From: Hadesarchaea archaeon
GTDB taxonomy: Archaea > Hadarchaeota > Hadarchaeia > Hadarchaeales > Hadarchaeaceae
Direction of reading: 5' to 3'
Assembly: GCA_029880065.1 (NCBI GenBank)
Contig: JAOUPD010000052.1
Location: forward strand, 1-7,484
DNA: 7,484 nt
Below the pieces are notes generated by a model. That model was not told the origin of the DNA. It ran no database searches and saw only the letters and a program-made list of their open reading frames with translations. Made by a program: the position numbers and the translations under genes. Below, one piece after another: positions 1-5,405 of this stretch (position 1 is its first letter; each line of letters starts with the position of its first letter).

Positions 1-1
1 A

Positions 2-316
2 AACTTTAAACTGCTCGCGCGCGACGTGAACGAACGGCAGATCCTCGAGGCGATAGAGAAGAAGCCAGCGACGATCATCGTGACCCCGATAGGAAAGCAA
101 GGATTCATTTTAGGGCGCGGAAATCAACAGCTCAGCCCCGAGGTCATCCGCCGGGTCAGAAAGGAGAACGTGTGGGTGCTGGCGACCCCCCACAAGCTCA
201 TGCTCACACAAACTTTGAAGGTTGATACCGGCGATGCAGAGCTCGACCGAGAGTTCAAGGGGTACATTCGTGTCTTTACTGGCTACCGGCAAACGGCCAT
301 AATCAAAGCCGTTTGA
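2..316 (+). CDS. ATP-NAD kinase family protein, C-terminal part (5' end outside window)
   Basis: This is the C-terminal end of an archaeal-type ATP/polyphosphate-dependent NAD kinase (COG3199-like), a cytosolic enzyme that phosphorylates NAD to NADP. The reading frame is open to the left edge. The residues before the GTG at 26 read LLARDVNE, which matches the family, so 26 is an internal valine and not the start. Visible family features are the segment TPIGKQGFILGRGNQQLSPEV (codons about 27-47 of the fragment), where a glycine-rich turn precedes the GRGNQQ-SPEVIR motif. Near the end are VDTGDAELDRE and a GYIRVFTGYR segment typical of the family's extreme C-terminus. The gene therefore ends naturally at the TGA at 314-316. 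The catalytic GGDGT-type motif and the N-terminal domain would lie upstream and cannot be checked. No intact gene follows on this strand until 1245. Family recognition is from memory of conserved motifs. Confidence 0.85.
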   Translation, partial: NFKLLARDVNERQILEAIEKKPATIIVTPIGKQGFILGRGNQQLSPEVIRRVRKENVWVLATPHKLMLTQTLKVDTGDAELDREFKGYIRVFTGYRQTAIIKAV

Positions 317-483
317 AGTTACATTATTTGGTTTTTCCGCCTTAGTGGCACTTCGAACGACCAAAGCATTAAAATCTGTGATACGCCTAATCAGCCCCTC
401 TCGCCCTAAGCTAGCCGCTACCTACACCTCTGCGAACTCTCGGAGTGCTTGAGACCATCCTAATGAATTGGATCGGTCACGAG
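317..483. other. non-coding or degraded spacer before the rsmA remnant
   Basis: All three forward frames are broken by stops here, and no frame gives a recognisable protein. A 167-base gap is too short to hold the missing N-terminal half (about 130 residues) of the RsmA/KsgA-like protein whose C-terminal half follows. The frame that continues into the remnant reads N-W-I-G-H-E-S from 466, which could be a decayed NLPYHISS-type substrate-binding motif. Only the N, H and S match, so this is tentative. I see no RNA gene or repeat. Confidence 0.5.
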
Positions 484-966
484 TCAGACATCATGTTCAA
501 ATTGCTCTAGCATGGTTTCGAGTTGGCCGTACTGATGTATCAAAGGGAGTTCGCTGAGCGGCTTGCGGCAAAACCGGGGTCAGACGATTACAGCCGCCTG
601 ACGGTGAATGCATATTATCGAGCAAGCGTCGAGTTGCTCGATGAGGTGCCACCAGCAGCATTTTTTCCCCAACCGAAGGTCACGTCGGCAATCGTCAGGC
701 TCAGGCCGCGAGAGCCCCCATTCAAAGCCAAAAACGAGAAAGTTTTTTTTTTTAATGTTATTCGAGCGCTCTTCCAGCATCGGCGTCAGCGGGTGCGGAA
801 CGCACTATACCATTCGTTCGGGGAAATATTTCCGGGGAAGCGCCCCCCGAAAGCTGAGCGCAGGGCGTTTATTGATGGGAAACTTCCAAAGGGGCTTGCT
901 GAGGCTCGTGTGATGGACCTACCGCCCGAGAAATTTGGGGAAATAGCCGATTGTTTGGTTAGCTAA
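484..966 (+). pseudogene. rsmA: rRNA dimethyladenosine transferase (RsmA/KsgA/Dim1) remnant, N-terminus lost, in-frame TAG
   Basis: Intact RsmA/KsgA/Dim1 proteins dimethylate two adjacent adenines in the 3'-terminal hairpin of small-subunit rRNA using S-adenosylmethionine. Here only the end of the catalytic domain and the C-terminal domain remain. Matches include FELAVLMYQREFAERL, the AKPGSDDYSRLTV segment, EVPPAAFFPQPKVTSAIVRL, and the C-terminal RALFQHRRQRVRNAL. The frame upstream of the TTG at 523 continues the homology as SDIMFKLL, a TAG at 508-510, then HGFELAV. A glutamate-like residue would be expected at the TAG, and GAG to TAG is one base change. The SAM-binding GxGxG region and an intact NLPY motif are absent, and the 167 bases upstream cannot hold them. 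An 11-T run at 743-753 lies inside the frame without breaking it. A TTG start at 523 would give 147 aa with no methyltransferase active site. It is most likely a pseudogene, with a functional copy expected elsewhere in the genome. Confidence 0.8.
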
Positions 967-991
967 TTACTTTCGTTGTCCTTTATGTTCA

Positions 992-1126
992 CTAAGAAAA
1001 TGTGATGAAAAAGTACCCAACGAGGTAAACCCCCACAACAATCAATATAAGACCCCCGACTCGCTCCACATACGGCACCGCGAACTCAAGCATGAATGAA
1101 ACGCACATTGTCCTAAAACGCAGGAG
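992..1126 (-). pseudogene. possible C-terminal fragment of a CcdA/DsbD-like membrane protein
   Basis: The minus strand has an open stretch of 45 codons ending in TAG (992-994). Its last 34 codons, from the ATG at 1093, read MLEFAVPYVERVGGLILIV and then a hydrophobic tail, VVGVYLVGYFFITFS. The pattern of a basic/acidic PYVERVGG turn, a single hydrophobic helix and an abrupt end resembles the last transmembrane helix of cytochrome c biogenesis CcdA/DsbD-type proteins (thiol-disulfide electron carriers). The frame is closed by a TAG at 1127-1129. I find no continuation in other frames upstream, so most of such a gene would be missing. It converges on the rsmA remnant, 25 bases away. It could instead be a chance hydrophobic ORF or an unrelated single-helix peptide. 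The family assignment is weak. Confidence 0.35.
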
Positions 1127-1190
1127 CTATCGGCCATTTATGTAAGAACCAAGTGATGAAAATAGCGCATGTTATAGTTACAGGGAATCC

Positions 1191-1208
1191 GGAAGTGTTT
1201 TTTAAATG
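1191..1208 (+). promoter_or_regulatory. TATA box with purine-rich BRE for the small-membrane-protein operon
   Basis: A T6A3 element (1198-1206) is preceded by GGAAGTG, a purine-rich stretch in the position of an archaeal transcription factor B recognition element. Transcription would be expected to start about 25 bases downstream, near 1229. That is just before the ribosome binding site at 1232-1240, giving a short leader. This is a motif-based inference. Confidence 0.55.
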
Positions 1209-1231
1209 ATATACTTATGTTTGACTAGTTA

Positions 1232-1240
1232 GGGGTGATT
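1232..1240 (+). promoter_or_regulatory. strong archaeal Shine-Dalgarno, GGGGTGATT
   Basis: GGGGTGATT matches the GGAGGTGAT complement of the archaeal 16S rRNA 3' end over its core GGTGAT. It lies four bases before the ATG at 1245. It is the strongest ribosome binding site in the window and is the main reason to accept the 57-residue ORF that follows. Confidence 0.7.
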
Positions 1241-1244
1241 AAAA

Positions 1245-1418
1245 ATGGGTAAATTAAAAGCTATTGTTCTGATACCAGTTGTATTGGTAGCCTTGGGCGT
1301 GTCCACTTTGCGTCCTTGGTTGCCCCGTTTTCTGCAGGGAAGTGTGTGGATGAAGATGAGAGGGCGCGGTTATTGGGCTTCCATTTTCGGTTTCGCGCCC
1401 CGCATTGCCCTAATTTGA
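1245..1418 (+). CDS. small single-pass membrane protein, 57 aa, unknown family
   Basis: The ORF begins at an ATG directly behind a near-perfect GGTGAT ribosome binding site and a TATA box, and ends at TGA 1416-1418. The protein begins MGKLK, followed by one strongly hydrophobic helix at about residues 6-20 (AIVLIPVVLVALGVS). A tail of mixed basic and aromatic residues follows, including RPWLPRFL, MKMRGRGYW and FGFAPRIALI. The tail may form an amphipathic or second short helix. The positive charges flanking the helix leave the orientation ambiguous, and a signal peptide is also possible. It is the first gene of the apparent operon, 38 bases before the next start. I do not recognise a family and do not assign a function. 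The strong translation signals make it more likely to be real than its length suggests. Confidence 0.6.
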   Translation: MGKLKAIVLIPVVLVALGVSTLRPWLPRFLQGSVWMKMRGRGYWASIFGFAPRIALI

Positions 1419-1456
1419 ATTGTACACACATTGAAAAAAAGCCGAGGGATAAAAAA

Positions 1457-1855
1457 ATGCGCAGACGCGATTTAATAATTTTGGCTACATCTGGCGCGGC
1501 TTTTGGTGCCTTTATCTACAGGTTGGGGGGGCGGAGCTGGTTAGAAGTTGCGGGAATCCTAGCTGGGACCTTGATTGGGCTGTTTATCGTGCTCATATTA
1601 TGGGAATACTTTAGGAAAAGGGGAACAACTCTCCCCAAGTCTTTAGAGAAATTTAGGGCCAAAAGGCTACCTGTTACTCTGAAGGAGAAAATCTATCTAT
1701 CTGTCGGCGGCTTGGTGATTTTTGGAGTTGCTGCGGGAATAGCTTTATTTTTAAAAGGAATGGGGGTGCCTTGGCCGGTCCTTTTGCTTGTATTTTTTTG
1801 GGTGCTTGTGCCAGGCGTGATCGTGTTGAATAAGATTTTTGGTCTCACCGATTAG
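1457..1855 (+). CDS. four-helix membrane protein, 132 aa, unknown family
   Basis: The start is the ATG at 1457, six bases after GAGGGAT (1444-1450). The frame stays open further upstream to about 1316, but that extension is a hydrophilic, cysteine- and histidine-containing stretch. It overlaps the 57-aa ORF and has no ribosome binding site, so I do not include it. The protein starts MRRRD, and basic residues before helix 1 suggest a cytoplasmic N-terminus. Hydrophobic segments lie at about residues 6-23, 29-50, 78-98 and 104-125. Between helices 2 and 3 is a basic cytoplasmic loop (about 52-77: FRKRG, then KSLEKFRAKRLPVTLKEK). Glycine is frequent in helices 1-3. No catalytic motif is visible. 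It ends 16 bases before the next gene and has its own ribosome binding site, indicating co-transcription. Function unknown. It is not obviously homologous to the two downstream paralogs. Confidence 0.75.
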   Translation: MRRRDLIILATSGAAFGAFIYRLGGRSWLEVAGILAGTLIGLFIVLILWEYFRKRGTTLPKSLEKFRAKRLPVTLKEKIYLSVGGLVIFGVAAGIALFLKGMGVPWPVLLLVFFWVLVPGVIVLNKIFGLTD

Positions 1856-1871
1856 TAGGTGGGCGATGAAG

Positions 1872-2264
1872 ATGGGAAAGCGTAACTACTGGACCCCCCG
1901 AATTCTACTCTACAATCTCATTGCTCTAATTCTCATTGCCATAATCTTGTGGGTGACTGGCCTTGATACCCTCCAGGGAGTTATCAAACTGGTAGTCGTC
2001 GGGTCGCTGCTCCTAGGTTCAATCTACGCTCTCCGACGTTTCGTTTTGACCTCCCCCCCCAAGTGGCGAGTTATGCGGCGGGGGATCTTCATTTTCTGCG
2101 GCACTTTCTGGATTGGTTTCCCCCTGTGGCTCATTTGTGTTTACAGTCTAAGCGGGGTGTTAAGCGGAGACGTCGCAGCGACTATATCCTTACTAACCTA
2201 CCCACTGGGAGCCTACCTTGGAGACAAACTGGGGAAGCGGAGAAACTACAGGCCTTGGTATTAA
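1872..2264 (+). CDS. four-helix membrane protein, 130 aa, tandem paralog 1
   Basis: I choose the ATG at 1872 (MGKRNYW). It lies eight bases after AGGTGGG (1857-1863), and the downstream paralog also begins MGK. The ATG at 1866 is only two bases from that site. Hydrophobic segments are at about residues 11-30, 36-55, 71-93 and 100-118, and the protein ends in a basic tail (KLGKRRNYRPWY). Conserved with the next gene are W-T-P before helix 1, an I-L-x-A-I-I-L-W block in helix 1, R-G-x-F-I-F-x-G with I-G-F-x-L-W in helix 3, and L-G-x-K-L-G-K-R after helix 4. No charged or metal-binding residues within the helices suggest an enzyme or pump. It starts 16 bases after the preceding stop. Function unknown. 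A small membrane partner, holin-like or structural protein is possible but not supported. Confidence 0.8.
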   Translation: MGKRNYWTPRILLYNLIALILIAIILWVTGLDTLQGVIKLVVVGSLLLGSIYALRRFVLTSPPKWRVMRRGIFIFCGTFWIGFPLWLICVYSLSGVLSGDVAATISLLTYPLGAYLGDKLGKRRNYRPWY

Positions 2265-2289
2265 CAAAAAAATATGCGGAAGGGATAAG

Positions 2290-2700
2290 ATGGGAAAGAG
2301 TAAATGGTGGACATGGACACGTAGCTGGTGGACACCCCAAGTTGTCTTCTGCACTGTTATTATCATCATCCTCACGGCCATAATTCTGTGGGATTATATT
2401 CCACACGAAAAAGTTATTCTCTATACAGCTCTCGCGTTTTTCGCTCTGGGTTTAGGCTACGTCCTCCGACATTTACCGAGAACTCCAACAACCATAACCC
2501 TGTGGCGAGGTCTCTTCATTTTCTTAGGAGCTTCCGGTATCGGCTTCGTTTTATGGGCCATTTCCGTGATCGTTCTAAGGCGGGTGTTCGGTTTAGGTGC
2601 CGATCCCGCAGCACTCACATCCTTGCCCGTCTACCTACTGGGGGCCCTGCTAGGGGGCTACCTTGGGAACAAACTGGGGAAACGGGTGGGTATGCCCTAG
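2290..2700 (+). CDS. four-helix membrane protein, 136 aa, tandem paralog 2
   Basis: The ATG at 2290 follows GGAAGGG (2278-2284) by five bases. The frame extends upstream to about 2218, but that region overlaps the end of the previous gene and is hydrophilic. The protein begins MGKSKWWTWTRSWWTP, an unusual tryptophan-rich N-terminus with five W in the first 14 residues. Four hydrophobic segments follow at about 17-36, 41-60, 73-96 and 112-126, and the end is basic (NKLGKRVGMP). It shares its helix-1, helix-3 and C-terminal motifs with the preceding gene. The C-terminal coding segment (2656-2685) is identical to 2211-2240 of the paralog at 26 of 30 bases, so the pair arose by tandem duplication. 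It lies 25 bases downstream of that gene and is the last gene of the operon. It converges on the 87-aa gene of the opposite strand. Function unknown. Confidence 0.8.
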   Translation: MGKSKWWTWTRSWWTPQVVFCTVIIIILTAIILWDYIPHEKVILYTALAFFALGLGYVLRHLPRTPTTITLWRGLFIFLGASGIGFVLWAISVIVLRRVFGLGADPAALTSLPVYLLGALLGGYLGNKLGKRVGMP

Positions 2701-2786
2701 TGTCGATAAAAGAGGTTCCGCGACCTTCTTAGGGCAACATTTCGTGAATAGACTGGCTGGGAAAGTGTGTTAAAGGCAAACCTTTA

Positions 2787-2797
2787 CAAAAAAAGGC
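2787..2797 (-). terminator. oligo-T terminator after the 87-aa gene
   Basis: Read on the minus strand, seven consecutive T residues occur about 20-30 bases after the TAG of the 87-aa gene (plus-strand A-run at about 2788-2795). Archaeal RNA polymerase terminates at such T-runs. I see no strong hairpin here. It lies in the convergent spacer 2701-2817, which otherwise contains nothing I recognise. Confidence 0.4.
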
Positions 2798-2817
2798 GCA
2801 GTTTTCTTCACCGAATT

Positions 2818-3081
2818 CTATAGTTTTCGCTTCAAACCAAGTGCGCCGAGGAGGCCCAACACGCCCCCAATCAGACAAAGGTAAAGACCATACCCGTAGC
2901 TAACGGTGGCAACTAGAACAGTACCGATTTCGATGTCCGAAAAGCCCCAGCCAGCACCGATGATTGCCAATATTCCGCCGATCGCGAGCAATAGAGTCTT
3001 TCTGGGAACTCCATGAAACATCAGTAACCCGAGGGCACCCACCAGCACAAGGATGCCGCCAACCAGGGCAACGTATGGCAA
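2818..3081 (-). CDS. small glycine-rich membrane protein, 87 aa, unknown family
   Basis: This is a very hydrophobic protein with about three membrane helices: residues 3-22, 28-46 and roughly 58-83, ending in basic KRKL. Helices 1 and 3 share the pattern LVGGILVLVGALGLL and LIGGVLGLLGALGLK, suggesting an internal repeat of a glycine-packed helix. The YGYGLYLCLIGG segment resembles small archaeal membrane proteins of unknown function that I have seen, but I cannot name a family. The start is uncertain. The frame is closed upstream by a TAA at 3091-3093, leaving a TTG at 3081 as the only start codon that keeps helix 1, and I see no good ribosome binding site. It lies 86 bases downstream of the EF-2 stop on the same strand. 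It may be read through from that gene or may have lost its original start. Confidence 0.55.
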   Translation of the reverse strand: MPYVALVGGILVLVGALGLLMFHGVPRKTLLLAIGGILAIIGAGWGFSDIEIGTVLVATVSYGYGLYLCLIGGVLGLLGALGLKRKL

Positions 3082-3167
3082 AACTAATGCTTAGAACGAT
3101 CAGAAATTCCTAGATTTGATGCAATACACAATGAAGATAGCTGCCACTTGTTTCATTTTGACCTGTC

Positions 3168-5354
3168 CTACTCCATAAAGTTCTCAGGCTTAGGCGGCTC
3201 CAGTTTTAATCCTTTGCGTTTTCGCGCGTCCCGAATGACTTGTTCTTGGAGTTCCTTTGGTAGCTGCTCAAATTTTTCGAATTCCGTCCCCCAGATTGCC
3301 CGACCCTCGGTCTCCGAGCGCATCTCTGCCGCGAGCCCGAAGGAATTCGCTACCGGCAGCGAAGCTTTGATTATCGCAATGTCTTCCTCCGACTCCATGG
3401 TGACAATCCGTCCCCGGCGCCCTTGGATGACCTTGGTGGCGCCACCCATGAACTCCTGCGGCACCCGCACCTCGAGCTTGAGCAAAGGTTCTAGCACAGC
3501 TGGATTAGCGAGGAGGATTCCGGCCTGAATCGGGCGCCTGACCGCCGGGATAATCTGCGCTGGCCCACGGTGCACAGAGTCTTCATGCAACGATGCGTCG
3601 TTGATGAGTACCTTTAGCCTGCGCATAGGCTCGCGCATCAGCGGCCCCTCCTCGACGACCTCTTTGAAAGCCTCGATAGCATAGTCCTCAACCTCGCGCA
3701 TGTACTGCACACCTTTGCTGGCATCAACGAAAATGTTTGAACCGATTATGGAGACCACATTCCGCGCGGCGTGAGTTTCCCAGCCCAGCTCTCGGAGCAC
3801 GTTTGCGCGCTCCTTACGCTCCTGCTTCTGGACAACCTTGCCATCCTCGATTGCTTTGACAACCTCTGGCTCGAGGGGTTCGACTGTAATAAAAAATCGG
3901 TTGTGTTTGTTTGGGGACTTTCCCTCGACACGTCCAGATTTACCAAGAATCGTCTCACGATAGACGACGATAGGTTCAGACGATTTCACCTCCAGTCCAG
4001 CCTCCTTGAGCTTGTACTCAACGATCTCAAGGTGAACTTCACCCATCCCCGAAACGAGGTACTCCCCAGTCTCCTCGTTGATTTTTATCTTTATGTTCGG
4101 GTCCTCGCGGGAGATCTTCTTGAGTTCGTTGATGAGCTTTGGTAGCTCTTGGAAGTTCTTCGGCTCGACAGCAACGGTAACTACAGGTTCGCTGATGTAG
4201 CGAAGCTCCTCGAAGCCTTTGCCCTCCACCCCAACCTCTACTAGCGTCTCTCCCACGTAGGCCTCCTTCATCCCGATAAGCGCGGCGATGTTGCCAGCGG
4301 GCACCTTATCGACCATCTCGCGCTTGGGCCCTATGTAAATACCAACCTGCTGGATGCGCGCGTCCTGTCCAGCGCTCACTAGTCTAACTGTTTTTCCCTT
4401 TTCAAGTGTGCCGGAGAAGACTCGACCCGTCGAGATGACTCCCGCCTGCTCGTCAACGATGATGTCGGTGACTATCATGCAAATTTTGCCCTCAGGGTTG
4501 CAGGAGAGCATGTCCTTGCCGAGTTCACTCTCCATATTTCCCTTCCATATAATTGGTATTCGGCTCGCCTGCGCCTGTTTTGGGTTGGGGAGGTGGCGAG
4601 TGACCATGTCGAGCACGACCTCGTAAAGCGGGCTTCGCTTCGCCAACTCCGCTTGGTTGTCCGTCTGGTAGGCGGTGATGATGTCCTTGAAGCTCATGTT
4701 TCTAGCCTTCATCAGGGGGATCGAGAGGGCCCACTTCTCTTTCGCCGACCCAAAGGCGACTGAACCCCTCTCAACGCTCACCTGCCATTTTTCGGCGATG
4801 TCGGGTGGAGCGTACCTCCGGATTAGCTGATTGAACTTGGTTATGAGCTTGACGAAGCATGCTTGCATCCCATCAGGGGTTAGTTTGAGTTCGTCAATGA
4901 GGCGATCCACCTTGTTGATGAATAGTATGGGTCGCGCTCGCTCGCGCAGCGCTTGGCGGAGCACGGTTTCGGTCTGCGGCATGACGCCCTCGACTGCATC
5001 GATGACGACGATCACACCATCGATTGCGCGCAGGGCTCGCGTGACATCACCGCTGAAGTCGACGTGCCCCGGGGTATCAAGCAAGTTGATGAGGTGCTCC
5101 TTCCCACCGAAAGTATGAGACAGACTCACTGCCGCAGTCTGCACGGTTATTCCACGCTGCTGCTCGATTTCAAGGTAATCCGTGAAGAGCTGTTCGCCCG
5201 CCAGCTCGAAGCTTATGATTCCCGAAGCGGCGACTAAGCTGTCCGTGAGCGTCGTCTTGCCGTGATCGACATGGGCAACTATTCCTATGTTTCGGACCTG
5301 TTCTGGCGTCCACATTATTTTGGCCACATCGCCTAGGTGCTTGTAACGTCGCAT
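3168..5354 (-). CDS. fusA: translation elongation factor 2 (aEF-2)
   Basis: EF-2 is the cytosolic GTPase that moves tRNA-mRNA through the ribosome after peptide bond formation. The gene is complete, at 728 aa from the ATG at 5354, which is the usual archaeal length. GTP-binding motifs, numbered from that ATG, are AHVDHGKTT at 27-35, RGITV at about 67-71 (switch I), DTPGH at 93-97 and NKVD at 147-150. The beta-barrel domain follows (ISTGRVFSGTLEKGKTV). The C-terminal domain IV carries LHEDSVHRGPAQIIPAVRR, in which the histidine at residue 595 (3570-3572) is the position converted to diphthamide, the ADP-ribosylation target of diphtheria toxin. An upstream GTG at 5363 is in frame, but M-R-R-Y-K at the ATG matches the family N-terminus better. 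A TATA-like element lies about 29 bases upstream, implying a near-leaderless mRNA. It follows DUF1512 by 51 bases. Confidence 0.97.
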   Translation of the reverse strand: MRRYKHLGDVAKIMWTPEQVRNIGIVAHVDHGKTTLTDSLVAASGIISFELAGEQLFTDYLEIEQQRGITVQTAAVSLSHTFGGKEHLINLLDTPGHVDFSGDVTRALRAIDGVIVVIDAVEGVMPQTETVLRQALRERARPILFINKVDRLIDELKLTPDGMQACFVKLITKFNQLIRRYAPPDIAEKWQVSVERGSVAFGSAKEKWALSIPLMKARNMSFKDIITAYQTDNQAELAKRSPLYEVVLDMVTRHLPNPKQAQASRIPIIWKGNMESELGKDMLSCNPEGKICMIVTDIIVDEQAGVISTGRVFSGTLEKGKTVRLVSAGQDARIQQVGIYIGPKREMVDKVPAGNIAALIGMKEAYVGETLVEVGVEGKGFEELRYISEPVVTVAVEPKNFQELPKLINELKKISREDPNIKIKINEETGEYLVSGMGEVHLEIVEYKLKEAGLEVKSSEPIVVYRETILGKSGRVEGKSPNKHNRFFITVEPLEPEVVKAIEDGKVVQKQERKERANVLRELGWETHAARNVVSIIGSNIFVDASKGVQYMREVEDYAIEAFKEVVEEGPLMREPMRRLKVLINDASLHEDSVHRGPAQIIPAVRRPIQAGILLANPAVLEPLLKLEVRVPQEFMGGATKVIQGRRGRIVTMESEEDIAIIKASLPVANSFGLAAEMRSETEGRAIWGTEFEKFEQLPKELQEQVIRDARKRKGLKLEPPKPENFME

Positions 5355-5378
5355 ATCTACCACTTGTTAAAAAATATC

Positions 5379-5386
5379 TATATATC
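5379..5386 (-). promoter_or_regulatory. TATA-like element upstream of EF-2
   Basis: The minus strand reads ATATATAG here, centred about 29 bases before the ATG at 5354. That spacing would place the transcription start within a few bases of the ATG and give a leaderless or nearly leaderless message. A second AT-rich element (TTTTAAG, about 5394-5400) lies farther upstream and would give a leader of roughly 17 bases. Either could serve, and transcription could also read through from DUF1512. Confidence 0.4.
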
Positions 5387-5405
5387 TCATCGCTTAAAAG
5401 TAGAG

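Noticed and set aside
508..510. TAG in the rsmA remnant read as pyrrolysine or recoded
   Set aside because: TAG is the natural stop of several good genes here (EF-2, the 132-aa and 136-aa membrane proteins, the 87-aa protein). The N-terminal catalytic half of rsmA is also missing, so simple decay is the better explanation.
743..753. 11-T homopolymer as a frameshift site or terminator
   Set aside because: The rsmA reading frame remains homologous on both sides (E-K-V-F-F-F-N-V-I-R-A-L-F-Q). No frame change is needed, and it lies inside former coding sequence.
523..966. ORF from TTG 523 as a functional 147-aa rRNA methyltransferase
   Set aside because: It lacks the SAM-binding domain and the NLPY catalytic motif. 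The TTG falls within conserved family sequence (F-E-L-A-V-L), so it is an internal codon.
1316..1456. N-terminal extension of the 132-aa membrane protein
   Set aside because: It has no ribosome binding site and a hydrophilic composition, and it overlaps the 57-aa ORF. The ATG at 1457 has a well-spaced GAGGGAT.
3148..5237. Plus-strand ORFs opposite EF-2 (for example 3148-3528, 3771-4145, 4831-5118)
   Set aside because: They are antisense shadows of a strongly conserved coding gene, with low-complexity serine/threonine-rich translations and no start signals.
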